In this document: positions 54,341 through 63,182 of the stretch, piece by piece
Position numbering within the stretch: position 1 is the first letter of the stretch
How the letters are laid out: each line of letters starts with the position of its first letter
Source of the DNA: Polaribacter vadi
GTDB lineage: Bacteria; Bacteroidota; Bacteroidia; Flavobacteriales; Flavobacteriaceae
DNA: 64,000 nucleotides
NCBI RefSeq assembly: GCF_001761365.1
Contig: NZ_CP017477.1
Location: 3,090,001 to 3,154,000, forward strand
Reading direction: 5' to 3'
Notes under the pieces: model-generated
Databases searched by the model: none
Told to the model about the DNA's origin: nothing
Seen by the model: only the letters and a program-made list of their open reading frames with translations
Made by a program: the position numbers and the translations under genes

Positions 54341-54610
54341 TTATTTTCTAATTCCTAATTCTGCGATAATTGCACGATATCTTGTAATATCAGATTTTTT
54401 TAAATAATCTAATAAACTTCTACGCTTACCTACCATCATTACTAAAGAACGCTCTGTGTTGTAATCTTTACGATTTTTCTTTAAGTGTCCAGTTAAATGG
54501 TTAATTCTGTGCGTAAATAACGCAATTTGTCCTTCTGAAGTTCCAGTATCGTTTTTTCCTTTACCGTGTTTTTCGAAGATTCCTTCCTTTACTTCTTTAG
54601 TCAAGTACAT
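54341..54610 (-). CDS. rpsO: 30S ribosomal protein S15
   Basis: 89 aa, the standard S15 length. It shows YLTKEVKEGIFEKHG, GTSEGQIALFTHRINHLTGHLKKNRKDYNTERSLVMMVGKRRSLLDYLKK, and the typical RYRAIIAELGIRK end. It binds 16S rRNA in the 30S platform. A TATATTTG element on the minus strand (54666-54673) is probably its -7 box. Confidence 0.97.
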   Translation of the reverse strand: MYLTKEVKEGIFEKHGKGKNDTGTSEGQIALFTHRINHLTGHLKKNRKDYNTERSLVMMVGKRRSLLDYLKKSDITRYRAIIAELGIRK

Positions 54611-54665
54611 GCCAATATTATTTAAATGATTTTTATGTATTTCAATGATGTTTTCATTGAAGCTG

Positions 54666-54673
54666 CAAATATA
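54666..54673 (-). promoter_or_regulatory. -7 element of rpsO
   Basis: Minus-strand TATATTTG matches TAnnTTTG, 55 bp before the rpsO start. No exact -33 TTTG at 19 bp. Confidence 0.5.
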
Positions 54674-54753
54674 GTGTTATTTTTAAAAAGAAAACCAACA
54701 AAAAAATAGTTCTTTTGTTGGTTTTGAATTGTTTATAAATTATTGATGATTTT

Positions 54754-55623
54754 CTAAACTGCTTCCTCTTTTCTAACTGGAATATTTTGTATTAAATCAA
54801 TATATAAATTTACTTGTTTTTTTAAGTCTTTACGCTCATAAATAGCATCTAAGAAACCATGTTCTAAAACAAATTCAGATTTTTGAAAACCTTCTGGTAA
54901 TTCTTTACCTGTGGTATCTTTTACAACTCTTGGCCCAGCAAACGCAATTAATGCATTTGGTTCTGCAATATTTATATCGCCCAACATTGCATAAGAAGCT
55001 GTTGTACCTCCAGTTGTTGGATCTGTACATAAAGAAATATATGGAATTTTAACTTCTGCTAATTGTGCTAATTTTGCTGATGTTTTTACCAATTGCATCA
55101 AAGAAAGTGATGCTTCCATCATTCTTGCTCCTCCAGATTTTGAGACCATTAAAAATGGAATCTTATTTTCGATAGAATAATTAATTGCACGTGCAATTTT
55201 TTCTCCTACTACAGAACCCATAGATCCACCAATAAATGCAAAATCCATAGCTGCAATTACAATGTCTTTTCCTAAAGATTTACCTACAGCAGTTCTAACA
55301 GCATCTTTTAATTTTGTTTTTTCTTGTGCTGCTTTTAATCTGTCTGGATATTTTTTTGTGTCTTCAAATTTTAAAGGATCTTTAGACGTTAAGCCTTCAT
55401 TTAATTCTTTAAACTCATTGTTGTCAAAAAATAATTCGAAGTATTCTTTACTACCAATTCTTACATGATAGCCATCTTCTGGACTTACATATAAGTTCTT
55501 TTTTAACTCTTCTGTGTCAATAACTTTTCCACTAGGAGTTTTGTACCACAGCCCTTTTGGTGTGTCTTTCTTATCCTCTGTTGCAGTTTGTATTCCTTTA
55601 TCAGTTCTTTTAAACCAAGCCAT
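54754..55623 (-). CDS. accD: Acetyl-CoA carboxylase carboxyltransferase subunit beta, without zinc ribbon cysteines
   Basis: 289 aa, fatty acid synthesis. The carboxyltransferase core is intact ([66 protein letters not shown]). The N-terminal region that normally holds a C4 zinc ribbon aligns as [29 protein letters not shown]: the cysteine positions read Thr29, Ser/Gly31-32, Ser47 and Asp50. Zinc binding is therefore lost while the fold seems kept. I recall this as normal in Flavobacteriaceae. Confidence 0.94.
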   Translation of the reverse strand: MAWFKRTDKGIQTATEDKKDTPKGLWYKTPSGKVIDTEELKKNLYVSPEDGYHVRIGSKEYFELFFDNNEFKELNEGLTSKDPLKFEDTKKYPDRLKAAQEKTKLKDAVRTAVGKSLGKDIVIAAMDFAFIGGSMGSVVGEKIARAINYSIENKIPFLMVSKSGGARMMEASLSLMQLVKTSAKLAQLAEVKIPYISLCTDPTTGGTTASYAMLGDINIAEPNALIAFAGPRVVKDTTGKELPEGFQKSEFVLEHGFLDAIYERKDLKKQVNLYIDLIQNIPVRKEEAV

Positions 55624-55744
55624 AATGTTAGTTTATTTAATTTAATGTTATTTACTTTTAAAATAAAAAGCAAGTTACAAATGTAAAAGATTTTTGCGAA
55701 CTTTTAATTTGGTTTGATTAATTCTTTTTTATCAATCTTAAAAA

Positions 55745-55781
55745 CAAAAAAAAGCATCTTGAATTTCTTCAAAATGCTTTT
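55745..55781 (-). terminator. Terminator downstream of fba
   Basis: AAAAGCATCTTGAA / TTCAAAATGCTTTT imperfect stem just after the fba stop codon (minus strand), with A/T runs at both ends. Confidence 0.7.
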
Positions 55782-55800
55782 ATAAAAAGTATTGTAAATC

Positions 55801-56868
55801 TTATAAAGTATCTACGTTATTTAAATCTGCAAATGCTTGCTTTAAACGTGCTTTAAAAGTTTCTTCACCTAAACGTAACCAACCTCTTGGATCGTAATAT
55901 TTTTTGTTTGGCTTGTCAGCTCCTTCAGGATTCCCAATTTGGGTTGCTAAATACTCTGCTTTACCTTGCATATAATCTCTAATTCCTTCTGTAAAAGCAA
56001 ATTGTAAATCAGTATCAATATTCATTTTGATAACTCCATAACCAATAGCTTCTCTAATTTCTTCTAAAGTAGAACCAGAACCACCATGAAAAACAAAATC
56101 GATATGATTTTCCTCAACACCATATTTTTTAGTTACATATTCTTGAGAATTCTTTAAAATTTTTGGTGTTAACTTTACGTTTCCTGGCTTGTAAACTCCA
56201 TGTACATTTCCAAAAGCTGCAGCAATTGTAAACTGTGGAGAAACTTTTAATAATTCTTCATAAGCATACGCAACTTCTTCTGGTTGTGTGTATAATTTAG
56301 ATGCATCTACATCAGAATTATCAACTCCATCTTCTTCACCACCTGTAATTCCTAATTCAATTTCTAAAGTCATACCCATTTTGCTCATTCTAGCAAGGTA
56401 TTCTTTACAAATTTCTATGTTTTCTTCAATTGGTTCTTCACTTAAATCAATCATGTGAGAACTATATAAAGGCTTGCCAGTTTCTTTAAAGTGAACTTCA
56501 CTTGCGTCTAACAATCCATCAATCCAAGGTAATAATTTTTTTGCACAATGGTCTGTATGTAAAATTACAGGTACTCCATATGCTTCTGCTAATGCATGAA
56601 TATGTTTTGCACCTGCTATACCACCTGCAATTGCTGCTTTTTGATTTTCGTTAGATAATCCTTTACCTGCGTTAAATTGAGCACCACCATTAGAAAATTG
56701 AATGATTACTGGCGCATTTAATTCTTTTGCAGTTTCTAAAACACCATTAATTGTGTTAGAACCTACAACATTAACTGCTGGTAATGCAAACCCTTTTTCT
56801 TTTGCGTAGTTAAAAATTTCTTGAACTTCTTTTCCTGTTGCTACACCAGGTTTAATATTATGACTCAT
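55801..56868 (-). CDS. fbaA: Class II fructose-bisphosphate aldolase
   Basis: 355 aa, zinc-dependent aldolase of glycolysis and gluconeogenesis. It shows FALPAVNVVGSNTINGVLETAKE near 32, VPVILHTDHCAKKLLPWIDG with the zinc-ligand His near 108-127, SSHMIDLSEEPIEENI near 152, ELGITGGEEDGVDN near 187-200, AAAFGNVHGVYKPGNVKL near 233, and FVFHGGSGSTLEEI near 280. The length fits the class IIA (E. coli FbaA) type. Confidence 0.96.
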   Translation of the reverse strand: MSHNIKPGVATGKEVQEIFNYAKEKGFALPAVNVVGSNTINGVLETAKELNAPVIIQFSNGGAQFNAGKGLSNENQKAAIAGGIAGAKHIHALAEAYGVPVILHTDHCAKKLLPWIDGLLDASEVHFKETGKPLYSSHMIDLSEEPIEENIEICKEYLARMSKMGMTLEIELGITGGEEDGVDNSDVDASKLYTQPEEVAYAYEELLKVSPQFTIAAAFGNVHGVYKPGNVKLTPKILKNSQEYVTKKYGVEENHIDFVFHGGSGSTLEEIREAIGYGVIKMNIDTDLQFAFTEGIRDYMQGKAEYLATQIGNPEGADKPNKKYYDPRGWLRLGEETFKARLKQAFADLNNVDTL

Positions 56869-56967
56869 TTTATGTGTGTTTTAATTGATATTATGCATCA
56901 AAAATAACAAAAAATAGTAGGTTTTAAGACAAAGTAGCTATTTTAAATAACGAAAACGTTACCTTTT

Positions 56968-59481
56968 TTAGAATGGATAGTTGATACCAATATTGTAAAC
57001 TGCAGAATTAAAGTTATAATTTTTAAACCATTTACTATCTTGTAAATAAGGTTCGTAGGTTTTAAAACCAACATCGAAACGTATTATAAGGAAATTAAAA
57101 TCTAATCTTGCTCCAAAACCAGAACCCACTGCAATATTTTTTAAGGATGATAAACCCGTGAATTTTGCATCCTCTTCTACAAAATCAGAACCAGAAATAT
57201 CCCAAATGTTACCAGCATCAACAAATAAAGCCCCTTTTAACCTACCAACAACATCGAATCTATATTCTGCACTTGTTAAAAATTTAAAATCGCCAATGTT
57301 AAATTCTAAGCCAGATTTTCTGCTTCCAGGTCCTAATTCGTAAGTTTGCCAAGCTCTAATATCATTAGAACCACCAGCAAAATAACTTTTTGTAAAAGGA
57401 ACATCAGAATTATCATAAGTTAAAATGGCACCTAAAAATGTTCTAAAAGCAAAAACGGAATTATTAGAACCAATACTCCAAAATTTCTTAAACTCAATAT
57501 CCGTTTTAAAATATTGAGCCAAAGGAATGTTTAAAATAGTTTTTTTATCATTATCATTTCTTTTATCTGATAATAAACCTAAAATGTTTCCTGAATTGGC
57601 AAGACGTATTCTAAAAAAAGAAAAATTACTATTCTTAAAATTAGTTTGGCCATTATAAGTATAGGTGTAAGCCAAAGTAGGAATCAAAAAATCTGATGTG
57701 ATAATATTATATCGATCTAAGATATTTACGCTAGTATTGTATTCGTCTGGATTTGTATTTTGAAAATTAGTATCATTAGCTACTAAATTCATAAATCGCA
57801 AAGCATCTTCTGATTGTGAACTAATATTTTCATCATTTAAAGGAAAATTATCATTTGTGTTTTTGGCTAAATCATAGGCTTCTGCAACCGTATTTAAATT
57901 ATCAAATTCTGATGAATAAATATTAAAAAAACTTTCAACATTTAAATTTTGAATGTATTGAGTATTTAAAACCTCTAATTGAATCGTCTTTTTGGGTGTG
58001 GATTGCCATTTGTAATCTGTTAATATGGTAAAAGTCTGCCTGTCTAAACCAATGTTTTTTTGAAAACTAGAACCTATTGAAAATAAAGTTCTTGGAGACA
58101 TTTCTTTGGGTACAAATTTACCAAGACCAAATGGAGCAACAAATCTTGGAATCTCTAAAGAAGCATCTGCTCCAATTTCCCAACCAGGACCATTGTTAGA
58201 GTTGAACCAAGAACCTAAAAGGGACATTTTTAACAATTCTGCTCCTCTAAAAATATTTCTATCTGTAATAGAAAACTTGCCAGAAATTCCTAAGTTTCTA
58301 ATATTTGAGTGTGTTAATTCCGATTCTAAACCCAGCGTATATTTTTCTAATGGAGATAATAAAACATCCATTCTTAACTCACTATCAGAACCATCAATAG
58401 GTGTAAATTTTATATTTGTTGATTTAAAATTTTGTAAAGATTTTAAATGTGTTCTGGTTAAATTTGTTAACGTATCACTATAAATTTCGCCAGGTTTTAA
58501 GAAAATAGATTGCGATAAATATTTAGGATTGTAAAGTAATTTATCAAACGCAGAAAATTGAATACCATTATAGGTTACAGTGTCTGAAATTTTTTCATCC
58601 TTTTGTGTAAAAGAGTAATCTGTGGTTACATGTACTTCTTTGATTGTTTGTACTTTGTAAGGTTTTTCTATATAAACACCTTCTTTTTCTTCTAATCTGT
58701 TAGATGATATTAAAAAATCTACATTTGTCTTATAGTCAGTTCTTGTAGAATCTACATAAAAAGCTAAAGCAGATTCTGTAAAATTATAAATACCATTATT
58801 TCTAAAGAGTTTTACTACTTTACTAGCTTCATTTCTAAAAACTTGATCTTTATAACGATCTCCTGATTTTAATAAAGACGTTAAACCAGAATTCACATAA
58901 ATAGAATCTAAAATAGGCGATTTTATCTCGATGTTTACAGTGTCTAATACTGTTGGTTTTCCTTTTTGAATTCTATAAGTTACAGTGGCTTTTTTACTTG
59001 CAGAATTTCTTTTAATGTTAGAGGTTACAGACGATTTAAAATAGCCTTGCGTTTTATAATAGGCAGATAAATTATCTTCGGTTCTTTTAACTTTTAGCTC
59101 GCTTATAATTGCTGGTTCATCATAACTTAAGAACCATTTATTTAAGTTTATAAAAGAATTTGCATAAGCAATACTTTGTTTTTCGGAAAAAATTCTTTTT
59201 ACAAAGTTATAAGACCTTTTATTTTCATTAGCCCATTCAATAGGAGTTTTTGGTTTATCGTGATTTCCTAAATTATGAAAATACAATCCTAAAGGCAATC
59301 CTAAAAAACGAGGATTTCTTTTTTGTAAAATATATTTTTGAAGATCTGCTCCATTCGTTTTTGTGCTATCAATAAAAATATTGGTTTTTGAAAGCATAAA
59401 CTGACCATCTATTACATGTTCTGTAGAATTACATGAAATTAGAAAGATGATGAATAAAAAATAAAACGAGAGTTTTTTCAT
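56968..59481 (-). CDS. BamA/TamA-family outer membrane lipoprotein (TamL-like)
   Basis: 837 aa from the ATG at 59481, which starts a lipoprotein signal (MKKLSFYFLFIIFLISC, Cys17). An in-frame ATG at 59523 adds 14 residues. The N-terminal half contains POTRA-like repeats (YFKSSVTSNIKRNSASKKATVTYRIQKGKP, YKVQTIKEVHVTTDY). The C-terminal half is a 16-strand Omp85-type barrel (SYFAGGSNDIRAWQTYELGPGSRK, LKGALFVDAGNIWDISG) ending in a C-terminal aromatic strand (NIGINYPF). A lipidated BamA relative is the TamL arrangement of Bacteroidota. It is divergent from the RNA methyltransferase gene. Confidence 0.87.
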   Translation of the reverse strand: MKKLSFYFLFIIFLISCNSTEHVIDGQFMLSKTNIFIDSTKTNGADLQKYILQKRNPRFLGLPLGLYFHNLGNHDKPKTPIEWANENKRSYNFVKRIFSEKQSIAYANSFINLNKWFLSYDEPAIISELKVKRTEDNLSAYYKTQGYFKSSVTSNIKRNSASKKATVTYRIQKGKPTVLDTVNIEIKSPILDSIYVNSGLTSLLKSGDRYKDQVFRNEASKVVKLFRNNGIYNFTESALAFYVDSTRTDYKTNVDFLISSNRLEEKEGVYIEKPYKVQTIKEVHVTTDYSFTQKDEKISDTVTYNGIQFSAFDKLLYNPKYLSQSIFLKPGEIYSDTLTNLTRTHLKSLQNFKSTNIKFTPIDGSDSELRMDVLLSPLEKYTLGLESELTHSNIRNLGISGKFSITDRNIFRGAELLKMSLLGSWFNSNNGPGWEIGADASLEIPRFVAPFGLGKFVPKEMSPRTLFSIGSSFQKNIGLDRQTFTILTDYKWQSTPKKTIQLEVLNTQYIQNLNVESFFNIYSSEFDNLNTVAEAYDLAKNTNDNFPLNDENISSQSEDALRFMNLVANDTNFQNTNPDEYNTSVNILDRYNIITSDFLIPTLAYTYTYNGQTNFKNSNFSFFRIRLANSGNILGLLSDKRNDNDKKTILNIPLAQYFKTDIEFKKFWSIGSNNSVFAFRTFLGAILTYDNSDVPFTKSYFAGGSNDIRAWQTYELGPGSRKSGLEFNIGDFKFLTSAEYRFDVVGRLKGALFVDAGNIWDISGSDFVEEDAKFTGLSSLKNIAVGSGFGARLDFNFLIIRFDVGFKTYEPYLQDSKWFKNYNFNSAVYNIGINYPF

Positions 59482-59551
59482 TATTTTAGCACTCCAAAGA
59501 ATATCAAAAATAGTATTTTTCAACGGTATATTTATATTTATAAATTAATTA

Positions 59552-60289
59552 ATGAGCATCTCAAAAAATCAACTAAAATTAATAACAAGTTTATCGCAAA
59601 AAAAGTATAGACAAAAAAATAGTTTATTTATTGCTGAAGGTATAAAAGTAGTAAATGAACTTTTAAATTCATCTTTTCAAGTTGATATTTTATTTGCAAC
59701 TGATGATTTTGAAACTACGATTTCTTCGGATAAAATTGTGAGAGTTTCTGAAAAGGATTTACAGAAAATCAGCAACTTAAAATCGCCAAACAAAGTTTTA
59801 GGGCTGTTTAAAATTCCTGATGAAAAACCTTTGCAACAAAAAGGGCTTACTATTGTTTTAGATGCCATAAACGATCCTGGAAATTTAGGAACTATTATTC
59901 GTTTGTGTGATTGGTTTGGAGTAACGCAATTAATTTGCTCTAAAGATACTGTAGATTGTTACAATCCAAAAGTTGTGCAAGCAAGTATGGGTTCTTTAAC
60001 AAGGATTTCTATACAATATATAGCTTTAGAAAACTATCTACAAGAAACGAATTTACCAACTTTTATTGCGGATATGAATGGTGAAAATGTCTATAAATCA
60101 ACTTTACCAAAAGAGGCTCTTTTAGTGATGGGAAATGAGGCAAATGGTGTTTCTGATGAAATTAGAGCATTGATAAAAAATAAAATATCAATTCCAAGAT
60201 TTGGAGAAACGCAAGAAACAGAAAGCTTAAATGTGGCAACTGCAACCGCTATTTTGTTAAGCGAGTTTAAACGTAGTATTTGTAGGTAG
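59552..60289 (+). CDS. TrmH/SpoU-family RNA 2'-O-methyltransferase
   Basis: 245 aa. The N-terminal substrate-binding part (SKNQLKLITSLSQKKYRQKNSLFIAEGIKVVNELL) precedes a SPOUT methyltransferase domain with a trefoil knot: LDAINDPGNLGTIIRLCDWFGV near 108, QASMGSLTRI near 149, LLVMGNEANGVSDEI near 190, and IPRFGETQETESLNVATATAILLSEFKR near 215. It methylates rRNA or tRNA ribose; the exact target is not readable. Confidence 0.92.
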   Translation: MSISKNQLKLITSLSQKKYRQKNSLFIAEGIKVVNELLNSSFQVDILFATDDFETTISSDKIVRVSEKDLQKISNLKSPNKVLGLFKIPDEKPLQQKGLTIVLDAINDPGNLGTIIRLCDWFGVTQLICSKDTVDCYNPKVVQASMGSLTRISIQYIALENYLQETNLPTFIADMNGENVYKSTLPKEALLVMGNEANGVSDEIRALIKNKISIPRFGETQETESLNVATATAILLSEFKRSICR

Positions 60290-60387
60290 TTTTTAGTTGG
60301 CAGTAATCAGTAGCAGTTTTCAGTGAGCGAGTTTGAGAGGTTCCTATTATATTTAAAAGTATAGTTTTAAAAAAGATTTTTGATTAA

Positions 60388-60531
60388 ATTTCGCTCCTAT
60401 GGAGCTTTGTCTTTCTTGCGCTATTTTTTTATGAATATTTCGCTCTTACAGAGCTGAAAATCCCAGAGGGATGAAATATTAATAGAAAATTATTTCAAAA
60501 TTAAGTTTAGCCCTAGAAGGGCGATATATTA
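60388..60531. repeat. Cluster of short palindromic intergenic repeats
   Basis: Three related palindromes: cgctcctatggagc, cgctcttacagagctg with cccagagggatgaaatatt, and agccctagaagggcgatatat. Each is followed or preceded by the gaaatatt/gatatatt motif. REP-like; I recall similar gagggatgaaatatt units in many Bacteroidota genomes. The surrounding gap (60290-60688) has no gene; 60631-60680 carries gaatctccgcgaaaaacctctgtgaatttctgtgtaa, related to the repeat at 1006-1286. Confidence 0.65.
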
Positions 60532-60688
60532 AAAATTTGGTTATTTAGTAAGAGTTTTTTGGAGTTTATAAAGGTTTAATCTAATAACAATATTAAAAAA
60601 TAATTCTAGATTCTAAAGGAGTTAGGTATTTTGTCTCTTTGAATCTCCGCGAAAAACCTCTGTGAATTTCTGTGTAATAGGAAAGTTA

Positions 60689-61396
60689 CTACTCAAAAGC
60701 AAAATTCAAGAAAATACCACGAGTTCCCATAAAATTAATAGGAGCTGTCCATCTACTATTTGGATCATCATCGTATTTTATCTCGTTATTAATGGCAAAA
60801 ACTCCACGAATGGAAGGAGAGAATTTAAAGAACGCTAAATAAATATCAATTCCTACACCAACTTCGTACATAAAATTGGTTGTTTTCATCCTAAATTGTC
60901 CAGCAGAATTATCATCTTGATTGGCTTCATTACTAGAAAAATTATAATCTAAAGAAACACCTCCTAATAAATAAGGACGAATATTTTTATACCTGTCAGT
61001 ACTAAATTTAAAAACTACAGGAAAGTGCAAATATGTAGAGCCAATTTCTCTGATACTATCTTGTGGATTGGCAGAAGTATTTAAATGATTAAAAATAATG
61101 TTTTTGGAATTACTTACTAAGCCTGGTTCTAAACGTACACTTAAATTTTTGTGCAAACGCAATTCAGCAATTAAACCAACATTAAAACCATAGGTTGGTT
61201 CTACAGAAATATCAGCATTAAAAACATTGCTGTTTTTTAAATTTAGTTTAAAATCATTTTGATTGATTCCCAAATAAAAACCATAATGAATTTTTCTATC
61301 ATCGAATGTTGGTAGGTTTTCTACACGTTCTCTTTGGGCAAAAAACGTTGCAGAAATCATCAATAAAAAACCAAAAAGAAATCCTTTTTTAATCAT
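60689..61396 (-). CDS. porT: PorT-like outer membrane beta-barrel protein (type IX secretion)
   Basis: 235 aa with a signal peptide (MIKKGFLFGFLLMISATFFAQ) and an eight-strand barrel of the outer membrane protein beta-barrel_2/PorT family: IHYGFYLGINQNDFKL, PTYGFNVGLIAELRLHKNLSVRLEPGLV, STYLHFPVVFKFST, RPYLLGGVSLDYNF. PorT (SprT in F. johnsoniae) is required for type IX secretion. The location next to ubiE is the conserved flavobacterial context and supports the call. The start is four bases before the ubiE stop. Confidence 0.85.
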   Translation of the reverse strand: MIKKGFLFGFLLMISATFFAQRERVENLPTFDDRKIHYGFYLGINQNDFKLNLKNSNVFNADISVEPTYGFNVGLIAELRLHKNLSVRLEPGLVSNSKNIIFNHLNTSANPQDSIREIGSTYLHFPVVFKFSTDRYKNIRPYLLGGVSLDYNFSSNEANQDDNSAGQFRMKTTNFMYEVGVGIDIYLAFFKFSPSIRGVFAINNEIKYDDDPNSRWTAPINFMGTRGIFLNFAFE

Positions 61397-61398
61397 TT

Positions 61399-62130
61399 TT
61401 ATAAACTTGCAGTGTAAATTGTGGCCACTCCAAAAGTTACAGGAGTAGCTTCTGTATGTGTAAACCCATTTTTTTGTAAAATATTGTTGAAAGCTTCTCC
61501 AAAAGGAAAAGAATTTGCAGATTCAGATAAATACGAATAGGCAACTTTATCTTTAGAAAGTAATTTACCAACTGCTGGTAAAAATAGGTTTGTATATAAT
61601 TTATAACCTTGTTTAAAAGGAAATTTTACTGGGTTTGAAGTTTCTAAAATAACCAAAACTCCAGTGGGTTTTAAAACTCTTGCAATTTCTGTTAAACCTT
61701 TGTTTAGGTTTGCAAAATTACGCACACCAAAAGAAACTGTAATTGCATCGAAAGTATTATCATCAAAAGGCATTTCTTCAGAATCGCCTACAATCATTTC
61801 TATTTTATCAGAAAGATTTGCTTTGGCAATTTTCTGTTTTCCAACGTCTAACATTCCTGCAGAAATATCTAAACCTACAATTCTATCTGGTTTTAAAGCA
61901 GCCATCATTAAAGCTAAATCTCCTGTTCCTGTTGCAATGTCTAAAATTTGCTTTGGATTATTTTTACCAACAATCTCAACAACTTTTTTACGCCATTTTA
62001 CATCGATTCCTAAAGAAATAACTCTGTTTAAACCATCGTAATTGCCAGAAATAGTGTCAAACATTTTAGCAACTTGCTCTTTTTTTCCTAAAGTTGAATC
62101 TTTGTAAGGATTAATTTTTTCTGCTGACAT
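61399..62130 (-). CDS. ubiE: Demethylmenaquinone / 2-polyprenyl-benzoquinol methyltransferase
   Basis: 243-aa SAM-dependent C-methyltransferase, here most likely for menaquinone (MenG role). Motifs: [30 protein letters not shown] near 20-49, SAM motif [16 protein letters not shown] near 61-75, [44 protein letters not shown] near 108-151, and the C-terminal [12 protein letters not shown]. It is tightly linked to porT (two-base gap) and Nfu on the same strand. Confidence 0.95.
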   Translation of the reverse strand: MSAEKINPYKDSTLGKKEQVAKMFDTISGNYDGLNRVISLGIDVKWRKKVVEIVGKNNPKQILDIATGTGDLALMMAALKPDRIVGLDISAGMLDVGKQKIAKANLSDKIEMIVGDSEEMPFDDNTFDAITVSFGVRNFANLNKGLTEIARVLKPTGVLVILETSNPVKFPFKQGYKLYTNLFLPAVGKLLSKDKVAYSYLSESANSFPFGEAFNNILQKNGFTHTEATPVTFGVATIYTASL

Positions 62131-62174
62131 CTATGTTTGATTTATACTAAATATAATTATTTTTCTGCTAACTT

Positions 62175-63080
62175 CTAACCATTAATGGCTATAACTTCGT
62201 TTACTTGATTTGGCAACATGTCTTTTAACAACGCTTCAATTCCGTTTTTTAAAGTTGCTGTAGAAGATGGACAACCACTACAAGCGCCTTGTAAAACTAC
62301 GCTCACAACCTTATTCTTTTCATCATAAGATCTAAAAGCAATATTACCTCCATCACCAGCTACAGCAGGTTTTATATATTCGTCTAAAATATCTGAAATT
62401 TGAGCAGGAATTCCTTCTAACTCAATAACTGGAGCAATTGTTTCTTTGTTTGTTACAGTTTCTAAAGTTGGTAATTCTTTAATGATGGTTTTTCCTTCCA
62501 CTAAATACTCGCGAATAAACGTTCTTACTTCAGCAAAAACCTCTTTCCATTCCACCATATCGTATTTGGTTACAGAAACATAATTATCAGAAATAAAAAC
62601 TTCTTTTACGAAAGGAAAATTAAAAATTGCTTGTGCTAAAGGAGAAGATTTACTTGCTTCTTCTATATTTTTAAACTCAACATCTGTTTGTGTTAAATTC
62701 TTGTTTGTACCAAACTTCATTACTCCAGGGTTTGGGGTAACTTCTGCATATACTTCTATGGCTTCTTTTTTTGTTGATGAGGTTTGTTCGTTTACAACCA
62801 CATTTCCATCATTTAAATAAGCTTGAATTTGTTCTGCAACTTCTTCTTGTACATCTTGCCATTCCACAATATCAAATCGTTGAATTGCAATAAAATTAGC
62901 GGTAACAAATATCTTTTTTACAAAAGGTAAATAAAATAATTGTTGCGCTAAAGGAGAGTTTTTTGCTTCGTCTATATTTGCGAATTCATAACTACCTCCA
63001 TTTATTAAAACTTGTGTGCTATTAAATTTTAAAATGGTTTCGTTTGTAGTTTCTTGAATAGTAATTTTTGTCTCTTGCAT
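62175..63080 (-). CDS. Nfu-type iron-sulphur scaffold with duplicated N-terminal domain
   Basis: 301 aa. Two Nfu_N domains in tandem, residues ~10-95 (SPLAQQLFYLPFVKKIFVTANFIAIQRFDIVEWQDV) and ~112-195 (TPNPGVMKFGTNKN, SPLAQAIFNFPFVKEVFISDNYVSVTKYDMVEWKEV). They are followed by a C-terminal NifU domain with CSGC (VVLQGACSGCPSSTATLKNGIEALLKDMLP). Its role is assembly or delivery of Fe-S clusters. The first N domain has lost the PNP motif (ETTNETILKF). The sequence AGDGGNIAF marks the NifU domain start. Confidence 0.92.
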   Translation of the reverse strand: MQETKITIQETTNETILKFNSTQVLINGGSYEFANIDEAKNSPLAQQLFYLPFVKKIFVTANFIAIQRFDIVEWQDVQEEVAEQIQAYLNDGNVVVNEQTSSTKKEAIEVYAEVTPNPGVMKFGTNKNLTQTDVEFKNIEEASKSSPLAQAIFNFPFVKEVFISDNYVSVTKYDMVEWKEVFAEVRTFIREYLVEGKTIIKELPTLETVTNKETIAPVIELEGIPAQISDILDEYIKPAVAGDGGNIAFRSYDEKNKVVSVVLQGACSGCPSSTATLKNGIEALLKDMLPNQVNEVIAING

Positions 63081-63131
63081 GTTCTAAAGTATAAGTTGCA
63101 AAATTAAGGGAAAAAACTGAATTCCAACAAA

Positions 63132-63164
63132 AAAGACCTTGCATATTTATATATACAAGGTCTT
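63132..63164 (-). terminator. Terminator of the FadL-type porin gene
   Basis: AAAGACCTTG / CAAGGTCTTT stem flanked by A- and T-runs, just after the stop codon of the minus-strand gene at 63183. Confidence 0.8.
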
Positions 63165-63182
63165 TATTATAGAGAAAATTTA

